64,000 nucleotides of DNA from the NCBI GenBank assembly GCA_013327885.1, contig JABUMY010000011.1, forward strand, positions 1 to 64,000, written 5' to 3'. Made by a program: the position numbers and the translations under genes. The stretch's first letter is position 1, and each line of letters begins with the position of its first letter. The DNA is from Flavisolibacter longurius. Its GTDB lineage: Bacteria > Bacteroidota > Bacteroidia > Chitinophagales > Chitinophagaceae. Shown in pieces: positions 49,818 through 58,536 of the stretch. The notes under the pieces were generated by a model. The model was not told where the DNA came from and did not search any database. It saw only the letters and a program-made list of their open reading frames with translations.

Positions 49818-50405
49818 TCAATCCTCATCCAAATACGGATGCCGGAACTGCGGATACTTTTTCTTTCGTTCGTTTAGTGCTTCCATCTCGGCATCGGTTT
49901 GCGCAGGGTTGTACTGGCTGTCCCTGCCAAAAAACAAGCGGTTCTCGTGAAAATAAAAAAGGCACCAGTTCTGCGTGCTGTCAAACACCATCACATCGCC
50001 GCCAAAAAAAAGGAGCGGTGCATATTTTACCACCATCTTCCAGGTGGTTAGTAGCGGTTCATGGTAGTCTTCCGAAAGCACAAATACCCAGGTGGCAAAG
50101 GGCAGGCCGCGACTGTGCAGCCATTTCTTCAGCGCTGCATTGCTTTCATCCGTTCCGGCCAGCGCCTCGCATTCTTCCACGGTTCTGAAATTGCCCCTGG
50201 CAAAGGGATCCCAACTGCCGCCGGTGATCAAATTGGCAGAAGGACCAGTAAAGGAAAAAAGATAAGCACGGGCGGTTTCGTCCAGGAAAAAGATCTGCGC
50301 CTGGTGCGTGGGTGGCAAGGCTTCAAAGTTTTCCTTGTTGCCAAATGCTGTCCAGCCTTCGGGAGGAGGTATCGTGTACTGCCGGATGTTTGACAGGTCA
50401 ATCAT
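49818..50405 (-). CDS. Protein of unknown function
   Basis: This is a 195-residue cytosolic protein, MIDLSNIRQYTIPPPEGWTA, with YAPLLFFGGDVMVFDS and NWCLFYFHENRLFFG near the C-terminus and an acidic C-terminal tail. A weak resemblance to DUF2947-type proteins was noticed but is not firm. No operon partners. The gene is isolated between the dodecin and DedA genes. Confidence 0.6.
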   Translation of the reverse strand: MIDLSNIRQYTIPPPEGWTAFGNKENFEALPPTHQAQIFFLDETARAYLFSFTGPSANLITGGSWDPFARGNFRTVEECEALAGTDESNAALKKWLHSRGLPFATWVFVLSEDYHEPLLTTWKMVVKYAPLLFFGGDVMVFDSTQNWCLFYFHENRLFFGRDSQYNPAQTDAEMEALNERKKKYPQFRHPYLDED

Positions 50406-50728
50406 GGTAATGTATCAGGCAGGAAAATAAGCAAATACTGTGGTTGAATGCATTGAGAAGGAAATGCTTTTTACAGCAAAAATTTATCAGCCCTGAATGA
50501 GTTTGTACCAGAAAGGTGTAAATAGCCTGAAGGATAGTTAAGCTGCTTCTTTTCTAAAACAAGAATAGAGCCGGTAAGCCAACGGTGTGCAGGTTGATCT
50601 TTTCACCGTACGGAAAAAGAAAGCACTTTTGGTTAAGGAGGAAAATCCAGCTAAATGCTGTTTGGCTTTCATCCACTAAAAAGAAATCTTTTTGCCGCCG
50701 CGAAATCTATTCAGTCGAATAACTTTCC
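50406..50728. other. 323-base intergenic region, nothing recognised
   Basis: No coding frame, terminator or word element was seen here. Confidence 0.5.
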
Positions 50729-51388
50729 TTATCCTTTTTGTTCTTTTTGCTTCCGGAATTTTTCCCGTAGTAATTCTACTACAGGCGGCAGCACAGAAAG
50801 TATGATGATGCCAAAGATCACATAGGTGAAATTGCTTTTGATAATGGGAAGACCGCCAAAGAAATATCCCAGCAGGAGAAAACTAACGACCCAAAGGACG
50901 GCACCAATGACGTTGTAATAGGCAAAGCGACTGTACGACATGGTGCCCACACCGGCCACAAAAGGCGCAAAGGTGCGGATGATAGGGATGAAGCGGGCAT
51001 AGATGATGGTTTTGCCACCATGCTTGTTGTAAAAAGCCTGTGTTTTGTCGAGGTATTCTTTTTTCAGCAGCTTGTACCGGCCGCTAAAGGCTTTCGGACC
51101 AATGTAATTCCCAACGTGGTAATTCACCATGTCGCCCAGGATGGCGGCAACGATCAGGATGCCCGTCATCAGCAGGATATTCAGCCCGCTTTCGGGTTTG
51201 GCAATAATGGCGCCTGCGGCAAACAACAAGGAATCGCCTGGGAGGAAAGGCGTTACCACCAAACCGGTTTCGGCAAAAATGATCAGGAACAGGATCAGGT
51301 AGGTCCAGGTTCTGTAATCGCTGACAATGGCTACCAGGTGCTTGTCGATGTTCAGGATAAAATCGATAATGGCTTGAACCGCTTCCAC
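50729..51388 (-). CDS. DedA-family membrane protein
   Basis: This is a 219-residue integral-membrane protein. The family core LIIFAETGLVVTPFLPGDSL is complete, followed by MVNYHVGNYIGPKAFSGRY and FVAGVGTMSYSRFAYYNV. DedA proteins act in lipid carrier or phospholipid flipping and membrane homeostasis. GTG at 51388 (MEAVQAIIDF) is chosen because an upstream TTG at 51412 overlaps the -7 box TACTTTTG. DedA homologues are often near cell-wall genes. Here it is solitary. Confidence 0.9.
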   Translation of the reverse strand: MEAVQAIIDFILNIDKHLVAIVSDYRTWTYLILFLIIFAETGLVVTPFLPGDSLLFAAGAIIAKPESGLNILLMTGILIVAAILGDMVNYHVGNYIGPKAFSGRYKLLKKEYLDKTQAFYNKHGGKTIIYARFIPIIRTFAPFVAGVGTMSYSRFAYYNVIGAVLWVVSFLLLGYFFGGLPIIKSNFTYVIFGIIILSVLPPVVELLREKFRKQKEQKG

Positions 51389-51410
51389 AGGTCTTTTTTT
51401 TGGTTGCGGC

Positions 51411-51418
51411 AAAAGTAA
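51411..51418 (-). promoter_or_regulatory. Candidate -7 box of the DedA gene (TACTTTTG)
   Basis: The minus strand reads TACTTTTG, an exact TAnnTTTG match 22 bases upstream of the GTG start. This supports the GTG and rules against the TTG inside the box. Confidence 0.45.
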
Positions 51419-51604
51419 CCGGGCCGGTCTTAAAATCTAACCTGCCGGCAGAAGATTAAGAAAATTTAGGCAGCCTGCCTTCTTTGGATTGGTATAAATG
51501 GCTCCAATGGCAGAGGCGCATTGCAGGTAAAAATTTTTGGAACCGCCGCTGTTTAACAGTTTCTTATTCCCCCTCTTCCTACCTTCCCTGTCCAACAATT
51601 TGCA

Positions 51605-52321
51605 ATGCAAAAGCGATGGCTGTTCTTGTTAGGTTTTGCCTTTTGGGTGCAGTTGGCCACAGCGCAAACGGTGGCGCTCCGTGGTTATGTGCGGGACAGT
51701 CTCACCCAACTCCCGGTATTTGGCGCCACGCTTTCCAACAGCACATCCGGTAAAAAAGTAAGCACAGATGGCAACGGTTTTTTCAGCATCCTGGTTTCAC
51801 CCGACGATCTGCTGTACGCTGTGGCAACCGGTTTTCGTTACGATACGCTGCGCTATTCCCTGCTTTTCCAGGATACGGTCACCCTTTTTTTATCACCGGT
51901 AAACGTACTGGAAGCTGTAACCGTGGAAACTGGCTACCGTCGATACCAGCTTGATAGCCTGCAGCGCAGAAGGGAGTTTGAAGAATCGCGGGGGACCCGC
52001 TTATCGGCCATCGACCGGTCGCCCAACAAAAAAACATTCGGGCTTACGTTCAACCTCGACCGCATTTTTAAAAACAAAGACAAGGACGGCAATAAGGCCG
52101 AAGAAACGCTTAATGCGCAGGAAAAAGAAGCGTATGTCCGGTTCCGGTTTTCGCCCCAAGTGGTTTCCTTTTACACCGGTCTTAAAGGCGATGCCCTTCT
52201 TTCATTTATAGGACAATACACGCCTTCGTACCACTGGCTGCGCAGCCATCCTTACCGCGAACAACTCCTCGATTACCTTGGCCAAAGCCTGAAAGCCTAC
52301 CGCAACAGCAGGAAGCTGTGA
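51605..52321 (+). CDS. Exported protein with carboxypeptidase-regulatory-like domain
   Basis: This is a 238-residue protein with signal peptide MQKRWLFLLGFAFWVQLATAQ. The following segment VALRGYVRDSLTQLPVFGATLS is the CarboxypepD_reg-like start used as the N-terminal domain of many TonB receptors, here standing alone. The C-terminal part is helical with basic residues (LQRRREFEESRG). It ends AYRNSRKL before the next gene. Function unknown. Confidence 0.75.
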   Translation: MQKRWLFLLGFAFWVQLATAQTVALRGYVRDSLTQLPVFGATLSNSTSGKKVSTDGNGFFSILVSPDDLLYAVATGFRYDTLRYSLLFQDTVTLFLSPVNVLEAVTVETGYRRYQLDSLQRRREFEESRGTRLSAIDRSPNKKTFGLTFNLDRIFKNKDKDGNKAEETLNAQEKEAYVRFRFSPQVVSFYTGLKGDALLSFIGQYTPSYHWLRSHPYREQLLDYLGQSLKAYRNSRKL

Positions 52322-52426
52322 AGGCCAACTACTTGCTGCTGGCTACTGGCTACTCGCTGCCCCTTGGCACCATTTTCGTTTTTATTCCTGCGGAAAACAA
52401 ATTCCGTAACAATAAAAACAACAGGT

Positions 52427-52747
52427 ATGAAAAAGATGTTTGGGTTTGCGCTTGTGGCTATGTTGGGTCTTTCGGCACCGGCCCTAGCGCAGGACAGCAA
52501 AGTAGAAAAAGGAGCCAAAAAAGCGTGGAAGGGTACAAAGAAAGGTGCTAAAAAAGCCGGTCATAAAACCGCCGAAGTGGGTGCCAAAGGAGCTGCCCGG
52601 GTAGCCGACCAAAAATCAGATGTGTGGATAGGACCGGCAGGGCAAACCATTTATGTAACCGGTGGCGACCGTTATTACTGGGTCAATGGCCGCGGCAAAC
52701 GCATCTATGTAAGCGAGAATGCACTAAAGGCCCGGAACAAAGACTAA
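52427..52747 (+). CDS. Small secreted basic protein
   Basis: This is a 106-residue protein with signal peptide MKKMFGFALVAMLGLSAPALAQ. A Lys-rich repeat-like stretch (VEKGAKKAWKGTKKGAKKAG) follows, and the end contains VWIGPAGQTIYVTGGDRYYW. It could bind polyanions or the cell wall, but this is speculation. The ATG at 52427 is used because the signal begins there. A terminator follows at 52791. Confidence 0.7.
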   Translation: MKKMFGFALVAMLGLSAPALAQDSKVEKGAKKAWKGTKKGAKKAGHKTAEVGAKGAARVADQKSDVWIGPAGQTIYVTGGDRYYWVNGRGKRIYVSENALKARNKD

Positions 52748-52790
52748 GGATTGGTTTGCAATCAGAACCGTAATAAGTCCTTTTAGATAC

Positions 52791-52830
52791 AAAGCCGGTA
52801 AGTAGCGGAAAGGCTGCTTGCCGGCTTTTT
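52791..52830 (+). terminator. Terminator after the small secreted protein
   Basis: AAAGCCGGTAAGTAGC and GCTGCTTGCCGGCTTT pair with G-T allowances around GGAAAG and are followed by TTTGC. It lies 44 bases past the stop. Confidence 0.7.
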
Positions 52831-53027
52831 GCTGCCTGCCTTTTTCTGTACAACTCCAATTCCTGCACCCATACAAGCAATTGTCCATCGGCAATTGCCA
52901 GTTCAGTCACCCTGCACTTTCTTTTGGTTTTACAGGAGGCTAGTTTTAAATAAGATGCCTGGTCCTTTATCCTCTTCAAGACACTGCCCAACTGGAAACG
53001 GATCTTCTCACCTTAAAAACGATTTGT

Positions 53028-53441
53028 ATGGAAGAAACGCTGCTGAAAAGCGAAACCTTACAGCTTGCTGAGAAAAACATGCGGGCTTATTTTGCCACGC
53101 ACGACATCCGGTATATTGCCGATGATGCCGTGTTCCGGAACATGGGTACCGGCGAAACCTACCGCGGCCGGGCCGAGATCGGGGCCATGCTGCACTATTT
53201 TTACCGCGTGGCCTTTGATGCCCGTGCCGACATCAACAGCCAGTTTATTGCCGAAGAAAAGGCGATGGTGGAAGGTGTGGTGCGGGGCCGGCACACAGGG
53301 GAATTTATGGGCATCCCGGCTACGGGCAAAGAGATCAATGTTCCCATTTGCGTGACCTACCGGCTAAAAGACGGGCTGGTGCAGGAAGCCCACATTTACC
53401 TTATGAACAATGTATTGCTAAGGCAATTGGGCTGCCGGTGA
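53028..53441 (+). CDS. SnoaL-like / NTF2-fold protein
   Basis: This is a 137-residue cytosolic protein. The fold pattern (N-terminal helices, then IRYIADDAVFRNMGTGETYRG, then MVEGVVRGRHTGEFMGIPATG and INVPICVTYRLKDGL) matches the SnoaL/NTF2-like family. The family includes ester cyclases and small-molecule isomerases as well as non-catalytic proteins, so no reaction is assigned. ATG at 53028. It lies directly upstream of the palindrome-flanked RAYT. Confidence 0.82.
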   Translation: MEETLLKSETLQLAEKNMRAYFATHDIRYIADDAVFRNMGTGETYRGRAEIGAMLHYFYRVAFDARADINSQFIAEEKAMVEGVVRGRHTGEFMGIPATGKEINVPICVTYRLKDGLVQEAHIYLMNNVLLRQLGCR

Positions 53442-53450
53442 TGTGCTATC

Positions 53451-53507
53451 TAAGACATCATCAGACCTCACAGGTTTCTAAAACCTGTGAGGTCTGATGA
53501 TGTCTTA
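53451..53507. repeat. 27-bp-arm perfect palindrome upstream of the RAYT gene
   Basis: The arms of 27 bases around a CTA loop are fully complementary (TAAGACATCATCAGACCTCA to TGATGATGTCTTA, with the core CACAGGTTT/AAACCTGTG). It lies 43 bases upstream of the RAYT ATG. The core is shared with the palindrome at 54206-54252. Confidence 0.9.
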
Positions 53508-53550
53508 AACGTGCGCATTCTTTACATTTGGGATAACCAAAACGCGTCTT

Positions 53551-54186
53551 ATGGACGATCTGCGCAAACTGGTGCCCGGCCATTTTTATCACCTGTATAA
53601 CCGTGGCAACAACCGGGAGGATATTTTCCCCGCCCCTGAAAATTACCACTACTTTCTGCAACTATGGTTAAAGCACATTCATCCCGTTGCCGAAACATTT
53701 GCTTACGCCCTGTTGAAAAATCATTTTCATGCCCTGGTTTTTATCCGGTCGCCTCAAGACCTGTCGCTGCTTCCTGCCATGAAGGCCAAAGCCAACGATC
53801 CGCTCTATTTTTCCTATACCCTTTCCCGCCGCTTTTCTGATTTTTTTAATGCCTATGCAAAAGCCATCAACAAACGGTATAACCGAACCGGTAGCTTGTT
53901 CCAGGAGCGGTTCCGGCGGAAGCTTATTATGGAGGAAGATTATCTTACGGATGTGATTTTATACATTCATACCAATGCGCTGAAGCACGGCTTTGTACCG
54001 GCATCGGAACTTTATCCGCATACCTCCTATGCTTCCTTTCTCTCTGAGAGGCCCACTCACCTGCCGCGTCAAAAAGTGTTGGAACTTTTTGGTAGCCGCG
54101 AAGCATTTATTGCAGCACACCGGCAGTATACCGAAAACCTGTTGTTAAAGAAAACGATTCTTGAGCGGAAAGATGACGATGAATAA
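53551..54186 (+). CDS. REP-associated tyrosine transposase (RAYT), Y1-transposase-like
   Basis: This is a 211-residue single-domain protein of the IS200/IS605-like Y1 transposase superfamily. It begins with GHFYHLYNRGNNREDIF. The HUH motif is NHFHALVFI (His-Phe-His). A conserved Tyr-containing helix (EEDYLTDVILYIHTNALKHG) carries the likely catalytic Tyr. RAYTs mobilise or maintain REP palindromes in trans. Two long palindromes sharing a core (53451 and 54206) bracket this gene, which is the expected arrangement. Confidence 0.85.
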   Translation: MDDLRKLVPGHFYHLYNRGNNREDIFPAPENYHYFLQLWLKHIHPVAETFAYALLKNHFHALVFIRSPQDLSLLPAMKAKANDPLYFSYTLSRRFSDFFNAYAKAINKRYNRTGSLFQERFRRKLIMEEDYLTDVILYIHTNALKHGFVPASELYPHTSYASFLSERPTHLPRQKVLELFGSREAFIAAHRQYTENLLLKKTILERKDDDE

Positions 54187-54205
54187 ATGAGAGGGCTACT
54201 AACTT

Positions 54206-54252
54206 AACCAACAAACCTAACAGGTTTTAAAAACCTGTTAGGTTTGTTGGTT
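54206..54252. repeat. 23-bp-arm perfect palindrome downstream of the RAYT gene
   Basis: The arms AACCAACAAACCTAACAGG with TTTT and their complement meet around a single A (54229). It follows the RAYT stop by 19 bases and encodes the last residues and the stop of the amidohydrolase (minus strand). The core ACCTNACAGGTTT is shared with the upstream palindrome. Confidence 0.9.
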
Positions 54253-55837
54253 GGATCGTTGTTTGAAGCGTTTCCGGTCGCATTGTTTTGCCGCTGCGCA
54301 CCCCGTTGTGCTTTCCTTCTTCCACCACCACAACACCATTCACCAATACATACCGAAAGCCTTTTGAATACGCATGCGGCTTTTCGTAGGTAGAAAGATC
54401 GGCCACTTCTTTTTCATCAAATACCACTACGTCGGCGGCCATGCCTTCCCGCAGCAGCCCGCGGTCTTTAAGCCCAAATTTTTGCGCCGGCAGGGAGGTC
54501 ATGCGGCGCACCGCTTCTTCCAGGGAGATCACTCCTTCTTCTCTCACATATTTGCCCAGCACTCGGGCATTGGTGCCGTAGCCCCTGGGGTGTGGCGCCC
54601 CCTGGTTAAACACCCGGATAGAGGCATCGGAAGCAAACATATTGAACGGGTATTGCATGATGCGTTTGACGTCTTCATCGCCCATGCCATGAAACACCAT
54701 CGAAGCACCGCCCTTCATCATCATGTCCATGACGGTTTCTGCCTCATCTTTCGCTTTGTGTTTGCGGCCCATCAGCCGGTTCACTTCTTCAATGCTTTTG
54801 CCGTTCAGCGTGGTATCGGCACGGTAAAAGGCCACTACGGGATAGCTGAAATGCTTCAGCTTGCGCCGCTTCAGCCGCTGCAGCATATAGTTTGATACGT
54901 AGCGGCGTACTTCGGGACGGGAAAGCCTTGCCTGGATAGAGTCCTGTCCGTCGGAGAGTACTTCGTCGGGAAGGAGCGTACCCAGGTTAGTGCTGCTGGC
55001 CGTGTAGGGATACTGGTCGATGGTTACATCCAGCCCTTCGCTTCTTGCTTTGATCACGAGCGGAATGGTTTCTGCGCTGCGGCCCCAGTTCTGCTGGCCG
55101 CTTAATTTGAAATGCGAAATCTGGACCGGCAGGCCGGCTTCGCGGCCAATGTGCAGGGCCTCGTTGATGGCATCGGTCACTTTATCTCCTTCGTCACGCA
55201 TATGGGTGGCATAAACACCGTTGTGCCGGGAAGCTGCTTTTGCCAGCCGCACCACTTCGTCGGTGGCTGCATAGGTGCCGGGAATATAAATGAGTCCTGT
55301 GCTCAGCCCAACGGCACCATCCTGCATGGCTTTCTCCACCAGGGCTTCCATCTTTTTTAATTCTTCTTCGGTGGGTTTTCGGTTGGCCGTTCCCATAACG
55401 GCACGGCGCACACTGTTATGTCCCACCAGGCTGGCCACGTTTACCGACAGTCGTAACGAATCAAGTTGTCGGAAATAACGGGCCATGTCGGTTTGCGAAG
55501 AACCGCAGTTGCCGGTGACCACGGTGGTCACGCCATCATAAATAAAATTATCGGCTGTGGGATTTTTCACTTCGTCGCCTTCAATGTGCGTATGCACATC
55601 GATAAAGCCGGGAGCAATCACCAGGCCTTTGGCATCAATGACCTTTGTTGCCTGCATGTTTTGCAGGTTGCCGGTCTTCAGGATCTTGCCATCTTTTATG
55701 GCCACATCGCCCCGGTACCAGGAGTTGCCGGAACCGTCAAGAATGCGGCCATTCCGGATCAATACATCGGCCCTTTCCTGGGCCTGTAAACCTGTACCAA
55801 TGAAAAGCAGTGAAAAGAAAACGATTGCCTTACGCAT
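54227..55837 (-). CDS. N-acyl-D-amino-acid deacylase (D-aminoacylase) family amidohydrolase
   Basis: This is a 536-residue exported enzyme (signal AIVFFSLLFIGTGLQAQ). The metal-binding landmarks are FIDVHTHIEGDE (HxH), GNCGSSQTD, ATHMRDEGD, QISHFKLSGQ and the catalytic Asp in MFASDASIRV. The family removes acyl groups from D-amino acids, or acts on related dipeptides. The last residues PTNLTGF and the stop are encoded by the palindrome at 54206-54252, so the native C-terminus may have been replaced. Confidence 0.9.
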   Translation of the reverse strand: MRKAIVFFSLLFIGTGLQAQERADVLIRNGRILDGSGNSWYRGDVAIKDGKILKTGNLQNMQATKVIDAKGLVIAPGFIDVHTHIEGDEVKNPTADNFIYDGVTTVVTGNCGSSQTDMARYFRQLDSLRLSVNVASLVGHNSVRRAVMGTANRKPTEEELKKMEALVEKAMQDGAVGLSTGLIYIPGTYAATDEVVRLAKAASRHNGVYATHMRDEGDKVTDAINEALHIGREAGLPVQISHFKLSGQQNWGRSAETIPLVIKARSEGLDVTIDQYPYTASSTNLGTLLPDEVLSDGQDSIQARLSRPEVRRYVSNYMLQRLKRRKLKHFSYPVVAFYRADTTLNGKSIEEVNRLMGRKHKAKDEAETVMDMMMKGGASMVFHGMGDEDVKRIMQYPFNMFASDASIRVFNQGAPHPRGYGTNARVLGKYVREEGVISLEEAVRRMTSLPAQKFGLKDRGLLREGMAADVVVFDEKEVADLSTYEKPHAYSKGFRYVLVNGVVVVEEGKHNGVRSGKTMRPETLQTTIQPTNLTGF

Positions 55838-55865
55838 GCCTTAAAAATAAGGTATAGCGAGCAGA

Positions 55866-56000
55866 ATCGTGAATGGTGAGTGGTCAGTGGTGAGTAGGGA
55901 GGCTTTAAAGCACACCCTGTGTTTACTTTGGTTAAGGCCTGTTACATCCTAAAAAAACTATCCACCATCACTACTCACCATTCACCATTCACCACTCACT
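55866..56000. repeat. Self-complementary word element, family B (copy 4, large)
   Basis: TCGTGAATGGTGAGTGGTC with AGTGGTGAGTAGG (55866-55899) faces CACTACTCACCATTCACCATT with CACCACTCACT (55967-56000). It fills the space between the DUF1624 gene stop and the amidohydrolase start. Confidence 0.7.
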
Positions 56001-57233
56001 TTATACATAGCTCAACCACCACTGCTTGTGGGTTTGCTTGTAGCGGCTGTACCACCGGCAAACCGGGTATAGTACCAGTACCACGCTGATCCATACCACG
56101 TAGGTAATGAGGAGGGAATAGCCTTCGCCTGGATAAATAAATTTGAACGGCATACCGGGCACGCCTGCGGCGCCTTCGGCAAAACTATGCCCACGGGTAA
56201 AGGAAAGCACAGACGCTACCAGGTGAATAAGATAAAAGTGCAGGATGTAATAAAAGAAAGGTACCCGGCCAAACACGGTTACGGCTTTGGAAAACCCGTT
56301 GCGTACGTTTTGTGCTAAGGCCAGGAAGAGGATGGCCGGACCGATGGTCATGCACATAAAAAGCAGGGAAGGCGGGTACTTGGTGGTGTTGATAAAAGAA
56401 AAAAAGGTGAACAGCGAATTTTTTTGCGCCGCCCAATGCGAAGGATCGCCATAGCCATTAAGGGCCCGCAGCAGGATAAAAAATACAATGATACCGGCAC
56501 CAAGATAGGCGAGCATTTTTTTGCGTTCAGCACCTTCGTAGCGGGTAAAAAGCCTTCCAAAGCAATAACCCAGGAACATCAGGCCTGTCCAGGGAAGAAA
56601 GGGATACAGGATTCCTAAAACTTTGTTCTCCGCAATGGGAATAAAATTTTGCGTGTGCAGCAAGGAATAAAATAGCCCCGGTCTTTCCTTCAGCCCCGCT
56701 TCGTAATAATCTAGGCTGTTGTGCCCCAGTACTATCAGCAGACCGATAGCAAAAATCAGTTTGAATGGCAGCCAAACGGCCAGGCCCAAGAACACCATGC
56801 TGATGCCGATAGCCCAGATCACCTGCAGGAAAAAGGCACCGAACGAAATGTCGAACGAAATGCCAAACGTTACGATGGTTACCTCTGCCAGGATAAGCCA
56901 CAGGCCACGCTTGACCAAAAAGCTGCAAAGCTCTCCCTTTGATTTGCGCAGGCTTTGAAAGAACGCTGACGTACCGGCAAGAAAAACAAACACCGGTGCA
57001 CAAAAATGGGTGATCCAGCGGGTAAGAAAAAGCAGGGGTGACGTGGTGGCAAAGTTCAACGGGTCGCCGGTCATGGCTTCCTGGTGAATAAAGTCACGGG
57101 TATGATCCAGCGCCATGATCACCATCACCAGGCCGCGTAAAAGATCAATGCTGTCGATGCGGTAAGCGGCTCGTTGCAGTTGTTCGGCCTGTACAGGACG
57201 TTTGGCTTGCAGTTTTGTAAGCGTAACAAACAT
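56001..57233 (-). CDS. Heparan-alpha-glucosaminide N-acetyltransferase-like (DUF1624) membrane protein
   Basis: This is a 410-residue multi-pass membrane protein with about ten hydrophobic segments. The family start YRIDSIDLLRGLVMVIMALD is clear, followed by HTRDFIHQEAMTGDPLNF. The His in ALDHTRDF corresponds to a conserved family residue. Family members transfer acyl groups across the membrane. The ATG at 57233 (MFVTLTK) is used. The substrate is unknown. It precedes the amidohydrolase gene on the same strand, so they may form a unit. Confidence 0.85.
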   Translation of the reverse strand: MFVTLTKLQAKRPVQAEQLQRAAYRIDSIDLLRGLVMVIMALDHTRDFIHQEAMTGDPLNFATTSPLLFLTRWITHFCAPVFVFLAGTSAFFQSLRKSKGELCSFLVKRGLWLILAEVTIVTFGISFDISFGAFFLQVIWAIGISMVFLGLAVWLPFKLIFAIGLLIVLGHNSLDYYEAGLKERPGLFYSLLHTQNFIPIAENKVLGILYPFLPWTGLMFLGYCFGRLFTRYEGAERKKMLAYLGAGIIVFFILLRALNGYGDPSHWAAQKNSLFTFFSFINTTKYPPSLLFMCMTIGPAILFLALAQNVRNGFSKAVTVFGRVPFFYYILHFYLIHLVASVLSFTRGHSFAEGAAGVPGMPFKFIYPGEGYSLLITYVVWISVVLVLYPVCRWYSRYKQTHKQWWLSYV

Positions 57234-57362
57234 AAGTGGGTTTTTAGGAGAGAAGGCGTTGGTTGTGATTCTTAAAGCTACTCCATTTTTTATCACACGA
57301 GGCATTGACGGAAATCATAATATTTGCCACCGCACCCTTCTAGATTCGAACAAAAGATTTCT

Positions 57363-57569
57363 ATGAAAAAGAACATGGCCGTCCTCGATCGTTTTGTTCG
57401 CCTGGTGCTGGGTTTTGTAATGGCAATCCTTTTTTTCACCCGTGATTATTCCCTGGGGGCCAATGCCGGCTTGCTGGCCATAGCCGTGGTTTTTATCTTT
57501 ACCGCCATTGCCGGCCGCTGCCCGCTGTACACCGTTTTCGGGTTAAACACAAGACAATACAATTGGTAA
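57363..57569 (+). CDS. DUF2892 small membrane protein
   Basis: This is a 68-residue protein with two hydrophobic segments, MAVLDRFVRLVLGFVMAILFF and AGLLAIAVVFIFTAIAG, ending in the conserved RCPLYTVFGLNT. This is the DUF2892/YgaP-like inner-membrane family, which in E. coli is fused to a rhodanese domain. Here it is alone. ATG at 57363. Confidence 0.88.
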   Translation: MKKNMAVLDRFVRLVLGFVMAILFFTRDYSLGANAGLLAIAVVFIFTAIAGRCPLYTVFGLNTRQYNW

Positions 57570-57605
57570 CAAAACCTACCAGCAACCGGTATTGCTATCA
57601 GCAAA

Positions 57606-57633
57606 AAAGGGCAGTTGGTAAACCACCCTTTCC
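57606..57633. terminator. Possible terminator between convergent genes
   Basis: AAAAGGG and CCCTTT arms with a partially complementary GTTGGT/AACC stem lie between the DUF2892 stop and the VOC stop. It is a weak hairpin without a clear T tract. Confidence 0.35.
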
Positions 57634-57651
57634 TGCGCTGTACCCGCTTTG

Positions 57652-58506
57652 CTATACCGCCACGCTTGCGGCGCCTTCCAGTGCCGCGATGTCAAACTTT
57701 TTCATTTTCAAAAAAGCCTGTACCACCCGTTCCCGTTTTTCGGGATTCAGCATCAGGTCCTTTAGTATTTCAGGAATGATCTGCCATGAAACACCGTAGC
57801 GGTCTTTCAGCCAGCCGCAGCGGCTTTCGGCACCACCTTCAGTAAGGCTGTTCCAGTAGCGATCGATCTCCTGCTGGTCTTCGCATTCCACCACCAGCGA
57901 AACGGCCTCGTTAAACGTAAAGCCGTGCGCAAATGAACTGTCCATGGCCATCAGCACAAAACCATTAAGCGAGAACTGTGCATGCTTCACCCGTCCTTCA
58001 GCGTCTTCTTCATTCGGCCCATACCGTAGTATACCCGTTACCGAAGATGGCGTGATAACCGATGTATAAAATCGGATGGCTTCTTCGGCCTTGCCGGCAT
58101 TGCTGCCGGTGAACATGAAGGTTGGGGTGAACGTCTGTCCTACTTCTTCCCGCTTGCCGTACGACAGTTGCCAGCTAAAGCCAAAGCGGTCCTGCACCCA
58201 GCCATAGCGGGGGCTCCAGGGATAACTATCCAGTGGCATCAGCACCTTTCCGTCATCGGCCAGCTTTCGCCAGGCCGCATCCACTTCTTCCGCCGTTTCG
58301 CATACCACGAAAAAGGAAACCGAAGGATTGGGCTTGAATTCAGGGCCGCCATTCAGGAGCATGAATTTTTGCCCACTTAAGCGGATGTTTACCACCATTG
58401 GCGAAGCATCGGTGATGGCGCTATCTGCAAACACGCTGCAATAAAAGTCCGCCGCTTCCCGGGCATTGCCATTGAGCCAAAGGCAGGGATAGATTTGCTG
58501 TTTCAT
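57652..58506 (-). CDS. VOC-family protein (two PhnB-like domains)
   Basis: This is a 284-residue protein of two similar domains, each starting with a pattern such as IYPCLWLNGNAREAADFYC and TFMFTGSNAGKAEEAIRFYT, and containing the PSVSFFVVCETAEEVDAAW and LVVECEDQQEIDRYW repeats. VOC-fold proteins include glyoxalases and PhnB-like proteins of unclear activity. It is downstream of the SRPBCC gene with 30 bases between, so the two are likely in one operon. The role is unknown. Confidence 0.88.
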   Translation of the reverse strand: MKQQIYPCLWLNGNAREAADFYCSVFADSAITDASPMVVNIRLSGQKFMLLNGGPEFKPNPSVSFFVVCETAEEVDAAWRKLADDGKVLMPLDSYPWSPRYGWVQDRFGFSWQLSYGKREEVGQTFTPTFMFTGSNAGKAEEAIRFYTSVITPSSVTGILRYGPNEEDAEGRVKHAQFSLNGFVLMAMDSSFAHGFTFNEAVSLVVECEDQQEIDRYWNSLTEGGAESRCGWLKDRYGVSWQIIPEILKDLMLNPEKRERVVQAFLKMKKFDIAALEGAASVAV

Positions 58507-58536
58507 GGAAAATGATTGAAGGGGTGAAATAAGGAT

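Noticed and set aside
55866-56000. Direct-repeat-like words suggesting a CRISPR array
   Set aside because: The units are degenerate, 6-10 bases long, lack unique spacers and are self-complementary, so this is not CRISPR.
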